From NCBI GenBank assembly GCA_034437455.1, contig DAOTUB010000313.1, positions 1-26,069 of the forward strand: 26,069 nucleotides of DNA, in the 5' to 3' direction. Position numbers and translations under genes: made by a program. The notes under the pieces were generated by a model. That model made no database searches and had not been told where the DNA came from. It saw only the letters and a program-made list of their open reading frames with translations. Shown here one piece after another: positions 1 through 7,622 of the stretch (position 1 is the stretch's first letter; the number at the start of each line of letters is the position of its first letter). This DNA is from DAOTUB01 sp034437455 (GTDB lineage Bacteria > Chloroflexota > Anaerolineae > B4-G1).

Positions 1-126
1 GCCGCGCTTTCCATAGCGCGCAGGCCCGCGAGGTATGGAAACCTCGGCTACATAGCCCCGTTTTATTGAAAAGATACAGTCTGGAGAAAAAAGAAACCTG
101 TCCCCCAGAGTTCTGAATTATACCCT
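1..126. repeat. Truncated copy of a 160-bp inverted-repeat element containing a REP doublet
   Basis: Reverse complement of 16647-16772, aligned without gaps and with two mismatches (positions 45 and 104). Positions 1-51 are the REP doublet: two hairpins sharing the loop ATGGAA/TTCCAT (stems CGCGCT/AGCGCG and GAGGT/ACCTC) inside an outer GTAGCC/GGCTAC frame whose first three bases lie outside the window. Positions 52-124 are the arm leading to the element end (…GAATTATACC). The left part of the element is beyond the window edge. Confidence 0.85.
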
Positions 127-141
127 TTACAGAAAATCCAA

Positions 142-170
142 TTGACAGTTAGCCCATTCTCGTTTAGAAT
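142..170 (+). promoter_or_regulatory. Sigma-70-type promoter for the HEPN and EF-G-like genes
   Basis: TTGACA at 142-147 and TAGAAT at 165-170, separated by exactly 17 bp. The predicted start near 177 leaves a leader of about 27 nt before the ATG at 204. It begins only 17 bp beyond the end of the repeat element at 1-124, so the element supplies the DNA upstream of the -35 box. Confidence 0.7.
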
Positions 171-203
171 AGGGAGAATTGAATCATAAAAGGGAAATGC
201 TCT

Positions 204-602
204 ATGAAGGATCCGCGTGAACTTGCTCTGGGTCTGCTGAACAAGGCCAAGCACGATCTGGTGGCCGCCCGCGCCACAATCACGACCGGCCAGGCGTTCG
301 ACATGGTCTGCTTCCACGCGCAACAGGCAGCGGAAAAGAGCTTGAGGGCATTATTGGCCTGGCACGCTGTGGAATACCCGTGGCAATCGGACCTGGAAGA
401 ACTATTCGAGTTCGCCAAGTCACTCGTTCCAGAGATCGAAACCTGGAATGAAGCTATTATCCTGTTGACGCCTTTTGCCGTCGAGGCACGCTACGAGGCC
501 GCGATCGAGCCGTCGCTGGGCGAAACCAGGGCCGCCTTGCAAACCGCCACGGGAATCCACACCCTGGCCATCCAGATTATTGAGCACCCAGATGAAAACT
601 GA
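204..602 (+). CDS. HEPN-domain protein without a neighbouring nucleotidyltransferase
   Basis: A 132-residue all-helical protein resembling the HEPN family of small nucleotide- or RNA-acting proteins. It shows the typical early helix (KAKHDLVAA), the QQAAEKSLRALL helix around residues 40-52 that is the best family signature, and a late ARYEA segment corresponding to the usual aRYp. The THDL stretch of many members is replaced by QSDLEEL, and no clear R-x4-6-H ribonuclease motif is visible, so catalytic activity is doubtful. HEPN genes usually adjoin a minimal nucleotidyltransferase (MNT); none lies downstream, and upstream is a repeat element and the window edge. The AAAGGGA at 188-194 fits the ATG at 204. 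The EF-G-like gene follows after 18 nt, so the two are probably co-transcribed. Function unknown. Confidence 0.8.
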   Translation: MKDPRELALGLLNKAKHDLVAARATITTGQAFDMVCFHAQQAAEKSLRALLAWHAVEYPWQSDLEELFEFAKSLVPEIETWNEAIILLTPFAVEARYEAAIEPSLGETRAALQTATGIHTLAIQIIEHPDEN

Positions 603-620
603 AAGGGAGTCACAATTTCT

Positions 621-2642
621 ATGAAAGAGTATCAAACCAAGCAATTACGGAACGTCGTCCTGCTCGGACACGGGAGCGCGGGCAAGACATCGCTGGCCGA
701 GGCGATGCTTTTCACCAGCGGCGCGATCAATCGTATGGGACGGGTCGAGGATGGCACCACCATCGCCGACTTTGACGAAGAGGAAAAAAGTCGCAACATC
801 TCGCTCAACCTCTCCATCATCCCTGTAGAGTGGCGAGGGTACAAGATCAACGTGCTGGATACCCCCGGCTACACCGATTTTGTCGGCGAGGTCAAGAGCG
901 CAGTGCGGGTGGCCGACATGGCATTGATCCTGGTCGACGCTGTGTCTGGCGTGGAGGTGGGCACAGAGTTGGTCTGGGACTATGCCGATGAGCAAGAGCT
1001 GCCTCGCATGGTCGCGATCAACAAAATGAACCGGGAGAACGCCAGCCTGGAGCGCTCGCTGGAGGCGCTGCAAGAAACGTTCGAGCAGAACTTTGTCCTC
1101 ATCAATCTTCCCATCGGCGCGGGAGAAGAGTTCGCGGGCGTGGTGGATCTGATCAAGATGCAGGCAGTGATGGGCGACGAGGGAAAAGTCGCCGAGCTCC
1201 CTGACGACATGGCCGATCAGGTGGAAGAAGCCCGTATGCAGTTGATCGAAGCCGCCGCCGAGGGGGACGACGAACTGATTATGAAATACCTGGAAGGAGA
1301 GTCGCTGACCGATGAAGAGATCCAGCAAGGTTTGCGCGCTGCCATCATGCAGGGAACTGTCATCCCGGTTCTCATCACGGCGGCGACGGCGAACCTGGGC
1401 ACGCACACGCTGCTGGATATGCTGATCGCCAACGCCCCCTCCCCAGAAGATCGGGATACCGCCTCAGAAAGTCTGGCGGCGCTGATCTTTAAGACGACCG
1501 CCGATCCTTACGTGGGCAAACTGACCTATTTCCGCGTCTATGGCGGAACGCTGGAGTCGGATAGCCGCGTCTACAACAGTCGGGCCGAAAAAGAAGAGCG
1601 GCTGGGACAGCTCTATGTGATGCGCGGCAACGAGCAGATCGCGGTTCCGCGCCTACACGCCGGCGACATCGGCGGAGTGGCCAAGCTCGCCGAGACGCTC
1701 ACCGGCGATACGCTGTGTCAAGACAAGGCAAAAGCTATGACCTTGCCGGGGCCAATATTTCCCTCTCCCCTCTTTAGCGTAGCCGTCAGCCCCAAGAGCA
1801 AAGCCGATCAGGCCAAGCTCGGCCCAACGATGACGCGCATCTGTGAGGAAGATCCCACCCTGCGCTGGCGCCAGGAACTCAGCACGAAGGAGATGATCCT
1901 TGAGGGTATGGGACAGGCTCACGTGGATATCGCCATCCAGCGTATGGCGAACCGATTCGACGTGGGGGTCGAGACCGCGACGCCCAAGGTGCCCTACCGG
2001 GAGACGATCACCCGCACGTACGGCGACCAGTACCGGCACAAGAAACAGACCGGCGGCGCGGGCCAGTTCGCCGAGGTGCATCTGCGACTGGAGCCACTGC
2101 CTCCGGGCAGCGGTTTCGAATACGAGTGGGAGATCCGGGGAATGGCCGTTTCGCGCTCCTACGAAAGTTCCATCGAAAAGGGCATCAAGCAGGCGATGGA
2201 CCAGGGTGTGATCGCCGGCTACTCGGTGGTCGACGTCAAAGCGGCGGTCTATGATGGCAAGGAGCACCCGGTAGACTCGAAGGACATCGCCTTCCAGATC
2301 GCCGGGCGAGAGGCGTTCAAGAAGGTGATGCTGGCCGCCGGGCCGGTGCTGCTGGAGCCAATCTACACGGTGACGGCCACCGTGCCGGAGGAGTACACCG
2401 GCGATATCATGGGCGACCTGAACACCAAGCGAGCGCAAGTGTTGGGCATGGACCAGAGCGGCGGCAAGAGTATCATCACCGCGCGCGCGCCGCTGGCCGA
2501 GTTACAGCGCTATGCCACCGACCTGCGCAGCTTGACTCAGGGCCGGGGTATCTTTTCGATGGAGTTCGATCGCTACGAACAGGTACCGGCGCACCTGACG
2601 CAACAGATCATTGAGGCTCACCAGCGGGAAAAAGAGGAGTAG
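621..2642 (+). CDS. EF-G-like translation GTPase (FusA paralogue, EF-G2/TetM-like group)
   Basis: 673 residues with the EF-G domain order: GTPase domain with P-loop GHGSAGKT (16-23) and DTPGYTDF (80-87), a beta-barrel domain II, domain III (around SPKSKADQAKLG), domain IV (KQTGGAGQFAEV region) and a C-terminal domain V. It is a paralogue rather than housekeeping EF-G: switch I reads EEEKSRNISLN instead of ERERGITI, the protein is slightly short, and there is no str-operon context (no rpsL, rpsG or tuf). The G4 motif is NKMN (134-137) where NKxD is expected. Role inferred: ribosome-associated GTPase, possibly in recycling, stress or ribosome protection. The start at 621 has AAAGGGAG about 12 nt upstream. 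A terminator follows at 2673. Confidence 0.9.
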   Translation: MKEYQTKQLRNVVLLGHGSAGKTSLAEAMLFTSGAINRMGRVEDGTTIADFDEEEKSRNISLNLSIIPVEWRGYKINVLDTPGYTDFVGEVKSAVRVADMALILVDAVSGVEVGTELVWDYADEQELPRMVAINKMNRENASLERSLEALQETFEQNFVLINLPIGAGEEFAGVVDLIKMQAVMGDEGKVAELPDDMADQVEEARMQLIEAAAEGDDELIMKYLEGESLTDEEIQQGLRAAIMQGTVIPVLITAATANLGTHTLLDMLIANAPSPEDRDTASESLAALIFKTTADPYVGKLTYFRVYGGTLESDSRVYNSRAEKEERLGQLYVMRGNEQIAVPRLHAGDIGGVAKLAETLTGDTLCQDKAKAMTLPGPIFPSPLFSVAVSPKSKADQAKLGPTMTRICEEDPTLRWRQELSTKEMILEGMGQAHVDIAIQRMANRFDVGVETATPKVPYRETITRTYGDQYRHKKQTGGAGQFAEVHLRLEPLPPGSGFEYEWEIRGMAVSRSYESSIEKGIKQAMDQGVIAGYSVVDVKAAVYDGKEHPVDSKDIAFQIAGREAFKKVMLAAGPVLLEPIYTVTATVPEEYTGDIMGDLNTKRAQVLGMDQSGGKSIITARAPLAELQRYATDLRSLTQGRGIFSMEFDRYEQVPAHLTQQIIEAHQREKEE

Positions 2643-2672
2643 CAGGAAGAGGCAGAGGAACAGAAAGGTGGA

Positions 2673-2706
2673 AAGGCTCGTTTCCCATCCAGGAGCGAGC
2701 CTTTTT
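2673..2706 (+). terminator. Rho-independent terminator after the EF-G-like gene
   Basis: Inverted repeat AAGGCTCG (2673-2680) / CGAGCCTT (2696-2703) with a 15-nt loop, ending in a T-run at 2702-2706. It lies 30 bp after the stop codon. The remaining 2707-2847 stretch holds no ORF I would call; it should contain the promoter of the toxin-antitoxin pair, but no convincing -35/-10 pair was found. Confidence 0.75.
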
Positions 2707-2847
2707 GTTGAGCTGTATAAGGTGCGCGGAAGTGATCTGGCGATCTCGCCGAGTCAAAGACGACGTAACATTGCGCTGGGTAATAGGCTGCACGGCCACT
2801 CTCTGACGCGAAGTGTATACGTTTGAGCAACAACCAGGAGGTGAACG

Positions 2848-3081
2848 ATGAAAACAATTCAAACGACAATTGACGAACCTTTATTGATTGAAGTTGATCG
2901 GGTGATTCAAACCTTGAATACTACCCGCTCTGCTTTCGTTCGTCAGGCATTGCGGCTCGCCCTACGACAGTATAGAATCACCACAATGGAGAAGCAGCAC
3001 GCGGAGGGATACGCCCAACATCCCGTCGAGCCGGGCGAGTTCGATGTGTGGGAGGATGAGCAGTTCTGGAGTAAACAATGA
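2848..3081 (+). CDS. Ribbon-helix-helix antitoxin (MazE/CopG-like)
   Basis: 77 residues. The N-terminal half (KTIQTTIDEPLLIEVD…TRSAFVRQALRLAL) is a ribbon-helix-helix DNA-binding fold: a short beta strand, then two helices with the TRSAFVRQAL helix typical of CopG/Arc antitoxins. The acidic, Trp-containing C-terminal tail (GEFDVWEDEQFW) is the kind of segment that wraps and blocks a MazF-type toxin. It has a strong AGGAGG (2838-2843) ahead of the ATG. Its stop overlaps the start of the toxin gene by 4 nt (ATGA), so the two are translationally coupled. It probably autoregulates the pair. Confidence 0.88.
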   Translation: MKTIQTTIDEPLLIEVDRVIQTLNTTRSAFVRQALRLALRQYRITTMEKQHAEGYAQHPVEPGEFDVWEDEQFWSKQ

Positions 3082-3404
3082 GACGAGGTGAGGTACGATG
3101 GTATACGTTCAAAGTACCGGACAAACGCCGCCCGGTGCTGATCCTGACCCGCAGTTCGGCCATCGGGTTCTTGAACGCACTAACTGTCGCTCCCATCACG
3201 ACGACCATCCGTGACATTCCATCTGAGGTCTTTTTAACCCCTGAAGATGGTCTATTGACCGCCTGCGCGGCGAACTTGGACAACATTCAAACTGTTCCCA
3301 AGGCCAGGCTTGGCTCCCTCATCGCTTATCTGTCACCAGAAAGAATGGAACAAGTTAACCAGGCCACCAGTTTCGCCCTGGGCCTCGATGCACTTGTCTG
3401 GTAA
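3078..3404 (+). CDS. MazF/PemK-family mRNA endoribonuclease toxin
   Basis: 108 residues, full length for the family. Recognisable blocks are the N-terminal RRGEVRWY strand, KRRPVLILTR, the VAPITTTIRDIPSEV core, and the C-terminal CAANLDNIQTVPKARLG…I..L segment. MazF toxins cleave mRNA at short sequence motifs; the cleavage motif cannot be predicted from sequence alone. It starts inside the stop of the antitoxin gene (ATGA overlap), the standard antitoxin-first arrangement. No frameshift or missing block suggests inactivation. The transporter gene begins 13 nt downstream. Confidence 0.92.
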   Translation: MRRGEVRWYTFKVPDKRRPVLILTRSSAIGFLNALTVAPITTTIRDIPSEVFLTPEDGLLTACAANLDNIQTVPKARLGSLIAYLSPERMEQVNQATSFALGLDALVW

Positions 3405-3417
3405 ACTATAGGACGGA

Positions 3418-4146
3418 TTGTCCAACAACCTACATCCTGCTATGAAACAGAAACACTCCACCAACGCAACCTTGCTCACCACCACCGGCGTCCTCGTCGT
3501 CGCCGCCTACACCGCCGCGCAGATGCTCTCCGACGTGCTCAGCCTCAAGATCGCGCTGGTGGCGGGATTCAGCATAGACGCCGGGACCTTTGTCTACCCC
3601 TTCACCTTCACGCTGCGCGACCTGGTGCACAAGCTGCTCGGACGGTCCGCCGCCCGCGCCGTCATCGTCGCCGCCGCGGCGATCAATTTGGTGATGGCGG
3701 GCCTCTTCGCCTTCGCCGCCTGGCTCCCGCCCGATCCCACCTGGACGTTGCAGAGCGAGTTCGCCGCCGTGCTCACCCCCGTCTGGCGCATCGTCGTCGC
3801 CTCCATCGCCGCCGAGCTGGTCAGTGAGTTCACCGACACCGAAGTCTATCACCTGTGGGTCACGCGGGTGACGCGCCATTATCAATGGGCGCGAGTACTG
3901 GTCAGTAACGCCGTCAGCGTGCCGCTGGACAGTTTGATCTTTTGCTGGGGAGCGTTTGGCGGTCTATTGCCCGCTGCGACGGTGTGGTCGATCTTTTGGG
4001 CGAACGTCCTCGTGAAAGGGGCGGTCACGTTGGTGAGCCTGCCCGGAATATACTTGGTACCAGAGACGGAGGGACAAGGAGACGGGGAGATGGGGAGACA
4101 AGGAGAAGGGGGAAATTGTGGGGCAGAAGATTCGGAGTCATCGTGA
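3418..4146 (+). CDS. VUT-family queuosine-precursor transporter (YhhQ-like) with a low-complexity tail
   Basis: About 242 residues with at least five hydrophobic membrane segments. The family blocks are SIDAGTFVYPFTFTLRDLVHKLLGR, the ASIAAELVSEFTDTEVYH segment and NAVSVPLDSLIFCWGAFG. Members import preQ0/preQ1 or queuine for tRNA queuosine synthesis; the substrate is inferred from family. The start is uncertain: TTG at 3418 has AGGA four bases upstream, while the ATG at 3442 lacks a ribosome site. The last roughly 25 residues (PETEGQGDGEMGRQGEGG…) come from a polypurine repeat at 4062-4115 and are not part of the family fold. It overlaps the next gene by 29 nt. Confidence 0.8.
   Translation: MSNNLHPAMKQKHSTNATLLTTTGVLVVAAYTAAQMLSDVLSLKIALVAGFSIDAGTFVYPFTFTLRDLVHKLLGRSAARAVIVAAAAINLVMAGLFAFAAWLPPDPTWTLQSEFAAVLTPVWRIVVASIAAELVSEFTDTEVYHLWVTRVTRHYQWARVLVSNAVSVPLDSLIFCWGAFGGLLPAATVWSIFWANVLVKGAVTLVSLPGIYLVPETEGQGDGEMGRQGEGGNCGAEDSESS
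4062..4115. repeat. Polypurine GGAGA/GACAAGG simple repeat inside coding sequence
   Basis: The plus strand is almost entirely purine, with interleaved units of the form GGGGAGAC / AAGGAGA. It encodes the Gly/Glu/Gln-rich tail of the transporter, and its 3' part supplies the GGAG ribosome-binding sequence of the four-helix-bundle gene that starts at GTG 4118. Such tracts may come from repeat insertion. Confidence 0.7.
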
Positions 4147-4501
4147 TTTGGATGTGTATCAGATGGGCTTTGAGGCGGCGATGAAGATCTTTGAGATGAC
4201 GAAAGAATTTCCAAAAGAGGAGACGTATTCGTTGACCGATCAGATTCGCAGGTCCTCGCGGTCAGTGTGCGCTAACATCGCCGAGGCCTGGCGACGCAGG
4301 CGTTACGAAGGTTCGTTTGTCCATCGTCTCAACGATTCTGAGGCCGAAGCTGCCGAGACGCAAGTCTGGTTGGAATTCGCCGTCAAATGCGACTGCCTCG
4401 ATCCTACCATCGCCCGCGAACTATACGCGACCTACGACAACGTCCTGGGAAAACTGGTCACCATGCTCCGCCATCCCGAGCAATGGGTAATTGGAGCATA
4501 A
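4118..4501 (+). CDS. Four-helix-bundle protein (S23 / 23S rRNA intervening-sequence family)
   Basis: 127 residues. The family pattern is clear: RSHRDLDVYQMGFEAAMKIFEMTKEFPKEE, then SLTDQIRRSSRSVCANIAEAWRRR, then helices ending near the C-terminus. The family was first found encoded in intervening sequences within 23S rRNA genes and is common in Bacteroidota, Cyanobacteria and Chloroflexota; its molecular role is unknown. It starts at GTG 4118, preceded by AAGGAGAAGGGGG, and overlaps the transporter gene by 29 nt. Era begins 38 nt downstream. Confidence 0.88.
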   Translation: MGQKIRSHRDLDVYQMGFEAAMKIFEMTKEFPKEETYSLTDQIRRSSRSVCANIAEAWRRRRYEGSFVHRLNDSEAEAAETQVWLEFAVKCDCLDPTIARELYATYDNVLGKLVTMLRHPEQWVIGA

Positions 4502-4539
4502 CAAAAATCTCCAGGTCCTCTTGTCCAGGTGAGAGTGCA

Positions 4540-5469
4540 ATGTCCGAAACAAATTTCTACAGTCTTGACGAGATCCCTCCCGGTCACCGTTCCGGCTTTG
4601 TCGCCGTCATCGGGAGGCCCAATGTCGGCAAGTCCACGCTGATGAACCGGTTCATCGGGCAGAAGGTGGCCATCGTCTCCTCCAAGCCGCAGACGACCCG
4701 CAGCCGCATCCTGGGCATCCTCACCCGCGAGGAGGTGCAGATCATCTTTGTGGACACGCCGGGCCTCCACCGGCCTCGCCACATGTTGGGCCGGGTGATG
4801 GTCGCCAGCGCAGCCAGCGCCATCCCCGACGCCGACGTGGTGTTGTTCGTGGTGGACGTCTCGAAGCCGCCCACCAAGGAGGATCGGATGATCGCGGAAC
4901 TGATCCAGCAGCAGGCCGACGCTCCCGTCATCCTGGTGCTCAACAAGATGGATCTATTGCCGCCAGAGCAGGTCGAGCCGCACACCGAGGCGTATTGGAA
5001 ACTCGCGCCCTATTACCACGAGTGGATGATGACCGTCGCCACCGAGGGAGAGAACCTGGACAAACTGCTGACCCGGATCGTCGCGGCGCTCCCCAAAGGT
5101 CCGCGCTACTACCCTGGCGACCAGGTCACTGACCAGACCGTGCGAGAGATCGCCGCCGAACTGATCCGCGAGCAGGTGCTGCGCCACACCCATCACGAGG
5201 TGCCGCACTCGGTGGCCGTCGTCATGGAAGAATTCAAGGAACGCGAGAACGACGTGACCTACTTGGCGGCCAGCATCTTTGTGGAAAAGAAATCCCAGAA
5301 GGGCATCATCATCGGGCGCGGCGGGCGCATGGTACGGCAGATCGGAGCGGCGGCGCGGCAGGGGATCGAGCGCATGGTCGGCGGCCAGATCTATCTCGAC
5401 CTGTGGGTCAAGGTGCGCAAAGGCTGGCGGCAGGACGAGCAGGGATTGCGCCGGTTGGGATATGGGTAG
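4540..5469 (+). CDS. era: GTPase Era, 16S rRNA-binding 30S assembly factor
   Basis: 309 residues, usual Era length. GTPase motifs are GRPNVGKST (25-33), the switch region QTTRSR (51-56), DTPG (72-75) and NKMD (135-138). The C-terminal KH domain includes IIIGRGGRMVRQIG and ends in the family tail WVKVRKGWRQDE. Era binds the 3' end of 16S rRNA during small-subunit maturation at the ribosome and membrane. I chose the ATG at 4540 because the extra 51 residues of the open frame upstream have no family similarity and AGGTGAG precedes this ATG. It follows the four-helix-bundle gene with no terminator, so it may share its transcript. Confidence 0.96.
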   Translation: MSETNFYSLDEIPPGHRSGFVAVIGRPNVGKSTLMNRFIGQKVAIVSSKPQTTRSRILGILTREEVQIIFVDTPGLHRPRHMLGRVMVASAASAIPDADVVLFVVDVSKPPTKEDRMIAELIQQQADAPVILVLNKMDLLPPEQVEPHTEAYWKLAPYYHEWMMTVATEGENLDKLLTRIVAALPKGPRYYPGDQVTDQTVREIAAELIREQVLRHTHHEVPHSVAVVMEEFKERENDVTYLAASIFVEKKSQKGIIIGRGGRMVRQIGAAARQGIERMVGGQIYLDLWVKVRKGWRQDEQGLRRLGYG

Positions 5470-5599
5470 TGGAGAGCGCGTCGTCAGTCAGCCCGCCCTC
5501 TCCGGCGATGTTGCCTAAACCCCCCAAATGTGCTAAACTTGTAGGTATCACGTGCGTTGCACCCCTACCAAAACCTCAAAACCGTGACTATAGTACCGC

Positions 5600-5628
5600 T
5601 TGAAGTCTGGCGCTGTTTGTGGTATAGT
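5600..5628 (+). promoter_or_regulatory. Sigma-70 promoter (extended -10) for the secreted-protein pair
   Basis: TTGAAG at 5600-5605, 17-bp spacer, TATAGT at 5623-5628, with TGG directly before the -10 (extended -10). The predicted transcript begins near 5635, about 47 nt before the chosen ATG at 5682. The rest of the era-to-gene interval (5470-5599) holds no gene. Confidence 0.7.
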
Positions 5629-5681
5629 ATTCTTGGTCGGAGTGTTTGTACATGACACGCTTCGCGGGGAGGAATGTGGCG

Positions 5682-7601
5682 ATGAGATGTAAACCCATAG
5701 CGTTTTTGATCGTGGCGACGAGCCTGGGCTTGTTGCTGGTGTTGCTCTCTGTAATTGGAAGTCGCACTGCCCCAACCATGGCTGCCCCGGATCCAGATTA
5801 CACGTTCGACGATCCATCGAAAAGTCGCCTGCTGCCCTTTTACCAGAGCGTCATCACCTGTACCCTGACGGTCACGACGACCGACGGCCTGGACAATACA
5901 AATACATCCTCCGCTAACGCAGCCCAACTGGGTAATTACAACAACCTGGCGCTGGTCGCTGAGACGGACGTGCCTTCTGGTGAAGAGAGGAAAAGAAGCA
6001 CTCATTCTGACTGGTTCCGGCTCGACAATGCCAAAATCGGCTCGATATACGAGGTAGAGGCGGCGCCCGATCAAACGACTAACTACAACCTGGGCATCAT
6101 CGTCTACGATGCGAGCCTCACACCGATCATCACCGATGACGATGCAGTGGACGATAACTCTGCCAATGTTAGCCTGGAGGCCGACAGCCAGGGACCCTAC
6201 TACTTTGAGGTATATCAGCTCACTCAGCAGTGTTCTGGCAGAACGTACGACCTGAGCACCTCTCGCACCGAGCCAACCGCGACCGCGACACCCCCTGCCA
6301 GTTCAGAGGACGGTTACGAGCCAAACAACAACCTCGGCGAGGCGTATGAACTGCCGGTCGTGACGTCGGTCACGCTCAAAGATCTCGAAGGTGTGGCCAA
6401 CTTTTACCCCTCCGGCGACGAGGATTGGTTCAAGTTCTGGACCAAGGATGGTTTTTGGTACCGGGCCGCGACCAGCGAGTTAAACGGCATCGACACGCTC
6501 TTGGAAATCCGCGATCAAGACAACAACCTGGTGGAAAGCGACGATGACAGCGGCGGCGGCTATGCGTCGGAGGTGGAGTGGAAGGCCAAGTACGATGGAT
6601 ATTATTACATCCGCGTCAGGAACCAGGTCGCTGGCACCACTGGCAGCTACAATCTGCAATTGGAGGAGACCGGCGCGCCGGCCACATCCACTCCAACACC
6701 TACTCCTGGCACCGGTCCTGGCCCCGACCCCGATGCCGATAGTTGCGAGAATAACCTCGACTTTGAAAATGCCTGCGTCATCGCCGTCAACCAGTCTTAT
6801 ACGTTTAACTTTGTCCCAGCCTACTACGAAGGCGTGGACAACGACTATTTCAAACTCTGGATCAAACCGGGGCTGATCTATGACTGTGCCACGTCGGGAC
6901 TGTCTCCCGGCGTAGACACCAACATGATCTTTTACGACAACAACAAGAACGGCATCGCCGGCAACGACGACGTCGCGCCGGGAAAACCGGAGAGCGCCCT
7001 GAGTTACTATGCCACGTATGACGGCTGGCTGTACATCCTGGTGGGCTATGGCGATCGCACGCCTAGCGACGTCAACAACAGCAACTATACGTTACTCTGT
7101 GAGGCGCGCGTCCCCGGCGATCCAACCGCGACGCCAACCGTCGAGGGGGCCGAGCCAACCAGCACACCCCGGCCCACCTCCACCCCAGAACCGGGCGTTC
7201 CCACTGCAACCCCTACCGCGACGCCGTCCGAAGCCACGGACGCCACCCCCACCCCTGCCGAGTTGACGGTGCGCACGCTGACCACACCCACCCCCGTGCC
7301 CACGCCCGCGCCCGCCACGACACCCGAACCCCGTTTCCTTCCTATCAGCTTGCTGGTCTATCTTGACGCCAACGATGACCACCAGCCTGGCGCGGGAGAG
7401 GGTATCGCCGGTGTATCGGTTCAGGCCTACGAAGTCATCACCAATCAACTGCTGGCCCAGAACTTTACGGACGAACAGGGTAATCTGGAATTTACCGTCG
7501 CAGCTCAGGGTGCCGTGCGCGTGAACGTCCCTTACCTGGGCTTTAGCCAACTCGTCACGGGTGAAGAAGCCAGTATCTACCTGCGCGTCCCGCCCAGGTG
7601 A
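5682..7601 (+). CDS. Secreted multidomain protein with pre-peptidase-C-like repeats
   Basis: 639 residues from the ATG at 5682, chosen because GGGGAGGA lies 8 nt upstream; an ATG at 5652 is in frame but lacks such a site. The N-terminus is a signal peptide (RCK, hydrophobic stretch to about residue 27, likely cut near TMA-AP). Three beta-sandwich modules resemble the bacterial pre-peptidase C-terminal (PPC) domain: about 60-205, 215-345 (EPNNN…GDEDWFKFW…YYIRVRN) and 370-500 (DNDYFKLW…GWLYILVG). A Thr/Pro-rich linker (about 500-565) leads to a C-terminal module like an SdrD-B or carboxypeptidase-regulatory domain (LVYLDANDD…GIAGVSVQAYE). No enzyme domain is present, so an adhesive or structural surface role is likely. 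The next gene follows after 21 nt. Confidence 0.82.
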   Translation: MRCKPIAFLIVATSLGLLLVLLSVIGSRTAPTMAAPDPDYTFDDPSKSRLLPFYQSVITCTLTVTTTDGLDNTNTSSANAAQLGNYNNLALVAETDVPSGEERKRSTHSDWFRLDNAKIGSIYEVEAAPDQTTNYNLGIIVYDASLTPIITDDDAVDDNSANVSLEADSQGPYYFEVYQLTQQCSGRTYDLSTSRTEPTATATPPASSEDGYEPNNNLGEAYELPVVTSVTLKDLEGVANFYPSGDEDWFKFWTKDGFWYRAATSELNGIDTLLEIRDQDNNLVESDDDSGGGYASEVEWKAKYDGYYYIRVRNQVAGTTGSYNLQLEETGAPATSTPTPTPGTGPGPDPDADSCENNLDFENACVIAVNQSYTFNFVPAYYEGVDNDYFKLWIKPGLIYDCATSGLSPGVDTNMIFYDNNKNGIAGNDDVAPGKPESALSYYATYDGWLYILVGYGDRTPSDVNNSNYTLLCEARVPGDPTATPTVEGAEPTSTPRPTSTPEPGVPTATPTATPSEATDATPTPAELTVRTLTTPTPVPTPAPATTPEPRFLPISLLVYLDANDDHQPGAGEGIAGVSVQAYEVITNQLLAQNFTDEQGNLEFTVAAQGAVRVNVPYLGFSQLVTGEEASIYLRVPPR

Positions 7602-7622
7602 GAAAAGATCTCCTCTAAGTAT

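Noticed and set aside
645..2438. Two long minus-strand frames opposite the EF-G-like gene
   Set aside because: Shadow frames of a conserved GTPase gene with no family features of their own.
2707..2847. Promoter and operator of the toxin-antitoxin pair
   Set aside because: Only a weak TATACG-like box and a GTATAC palindrome were found, without a matching -35; not enough to call.
5471..5503. Inverted repeat GGAGAG/CTCTCC after era as a terminator
   Set aside because: Short stem, 21-nt loop and no T-run; not convincing.
7120..7330. Tandem-looking ACC/CCA-rich stretch, considered as a minisatellite or CRISPR-like repeat
   Set aside because: It encodes the Thr/Pro linker of a secreted protein; units are irregular and remain in frame.
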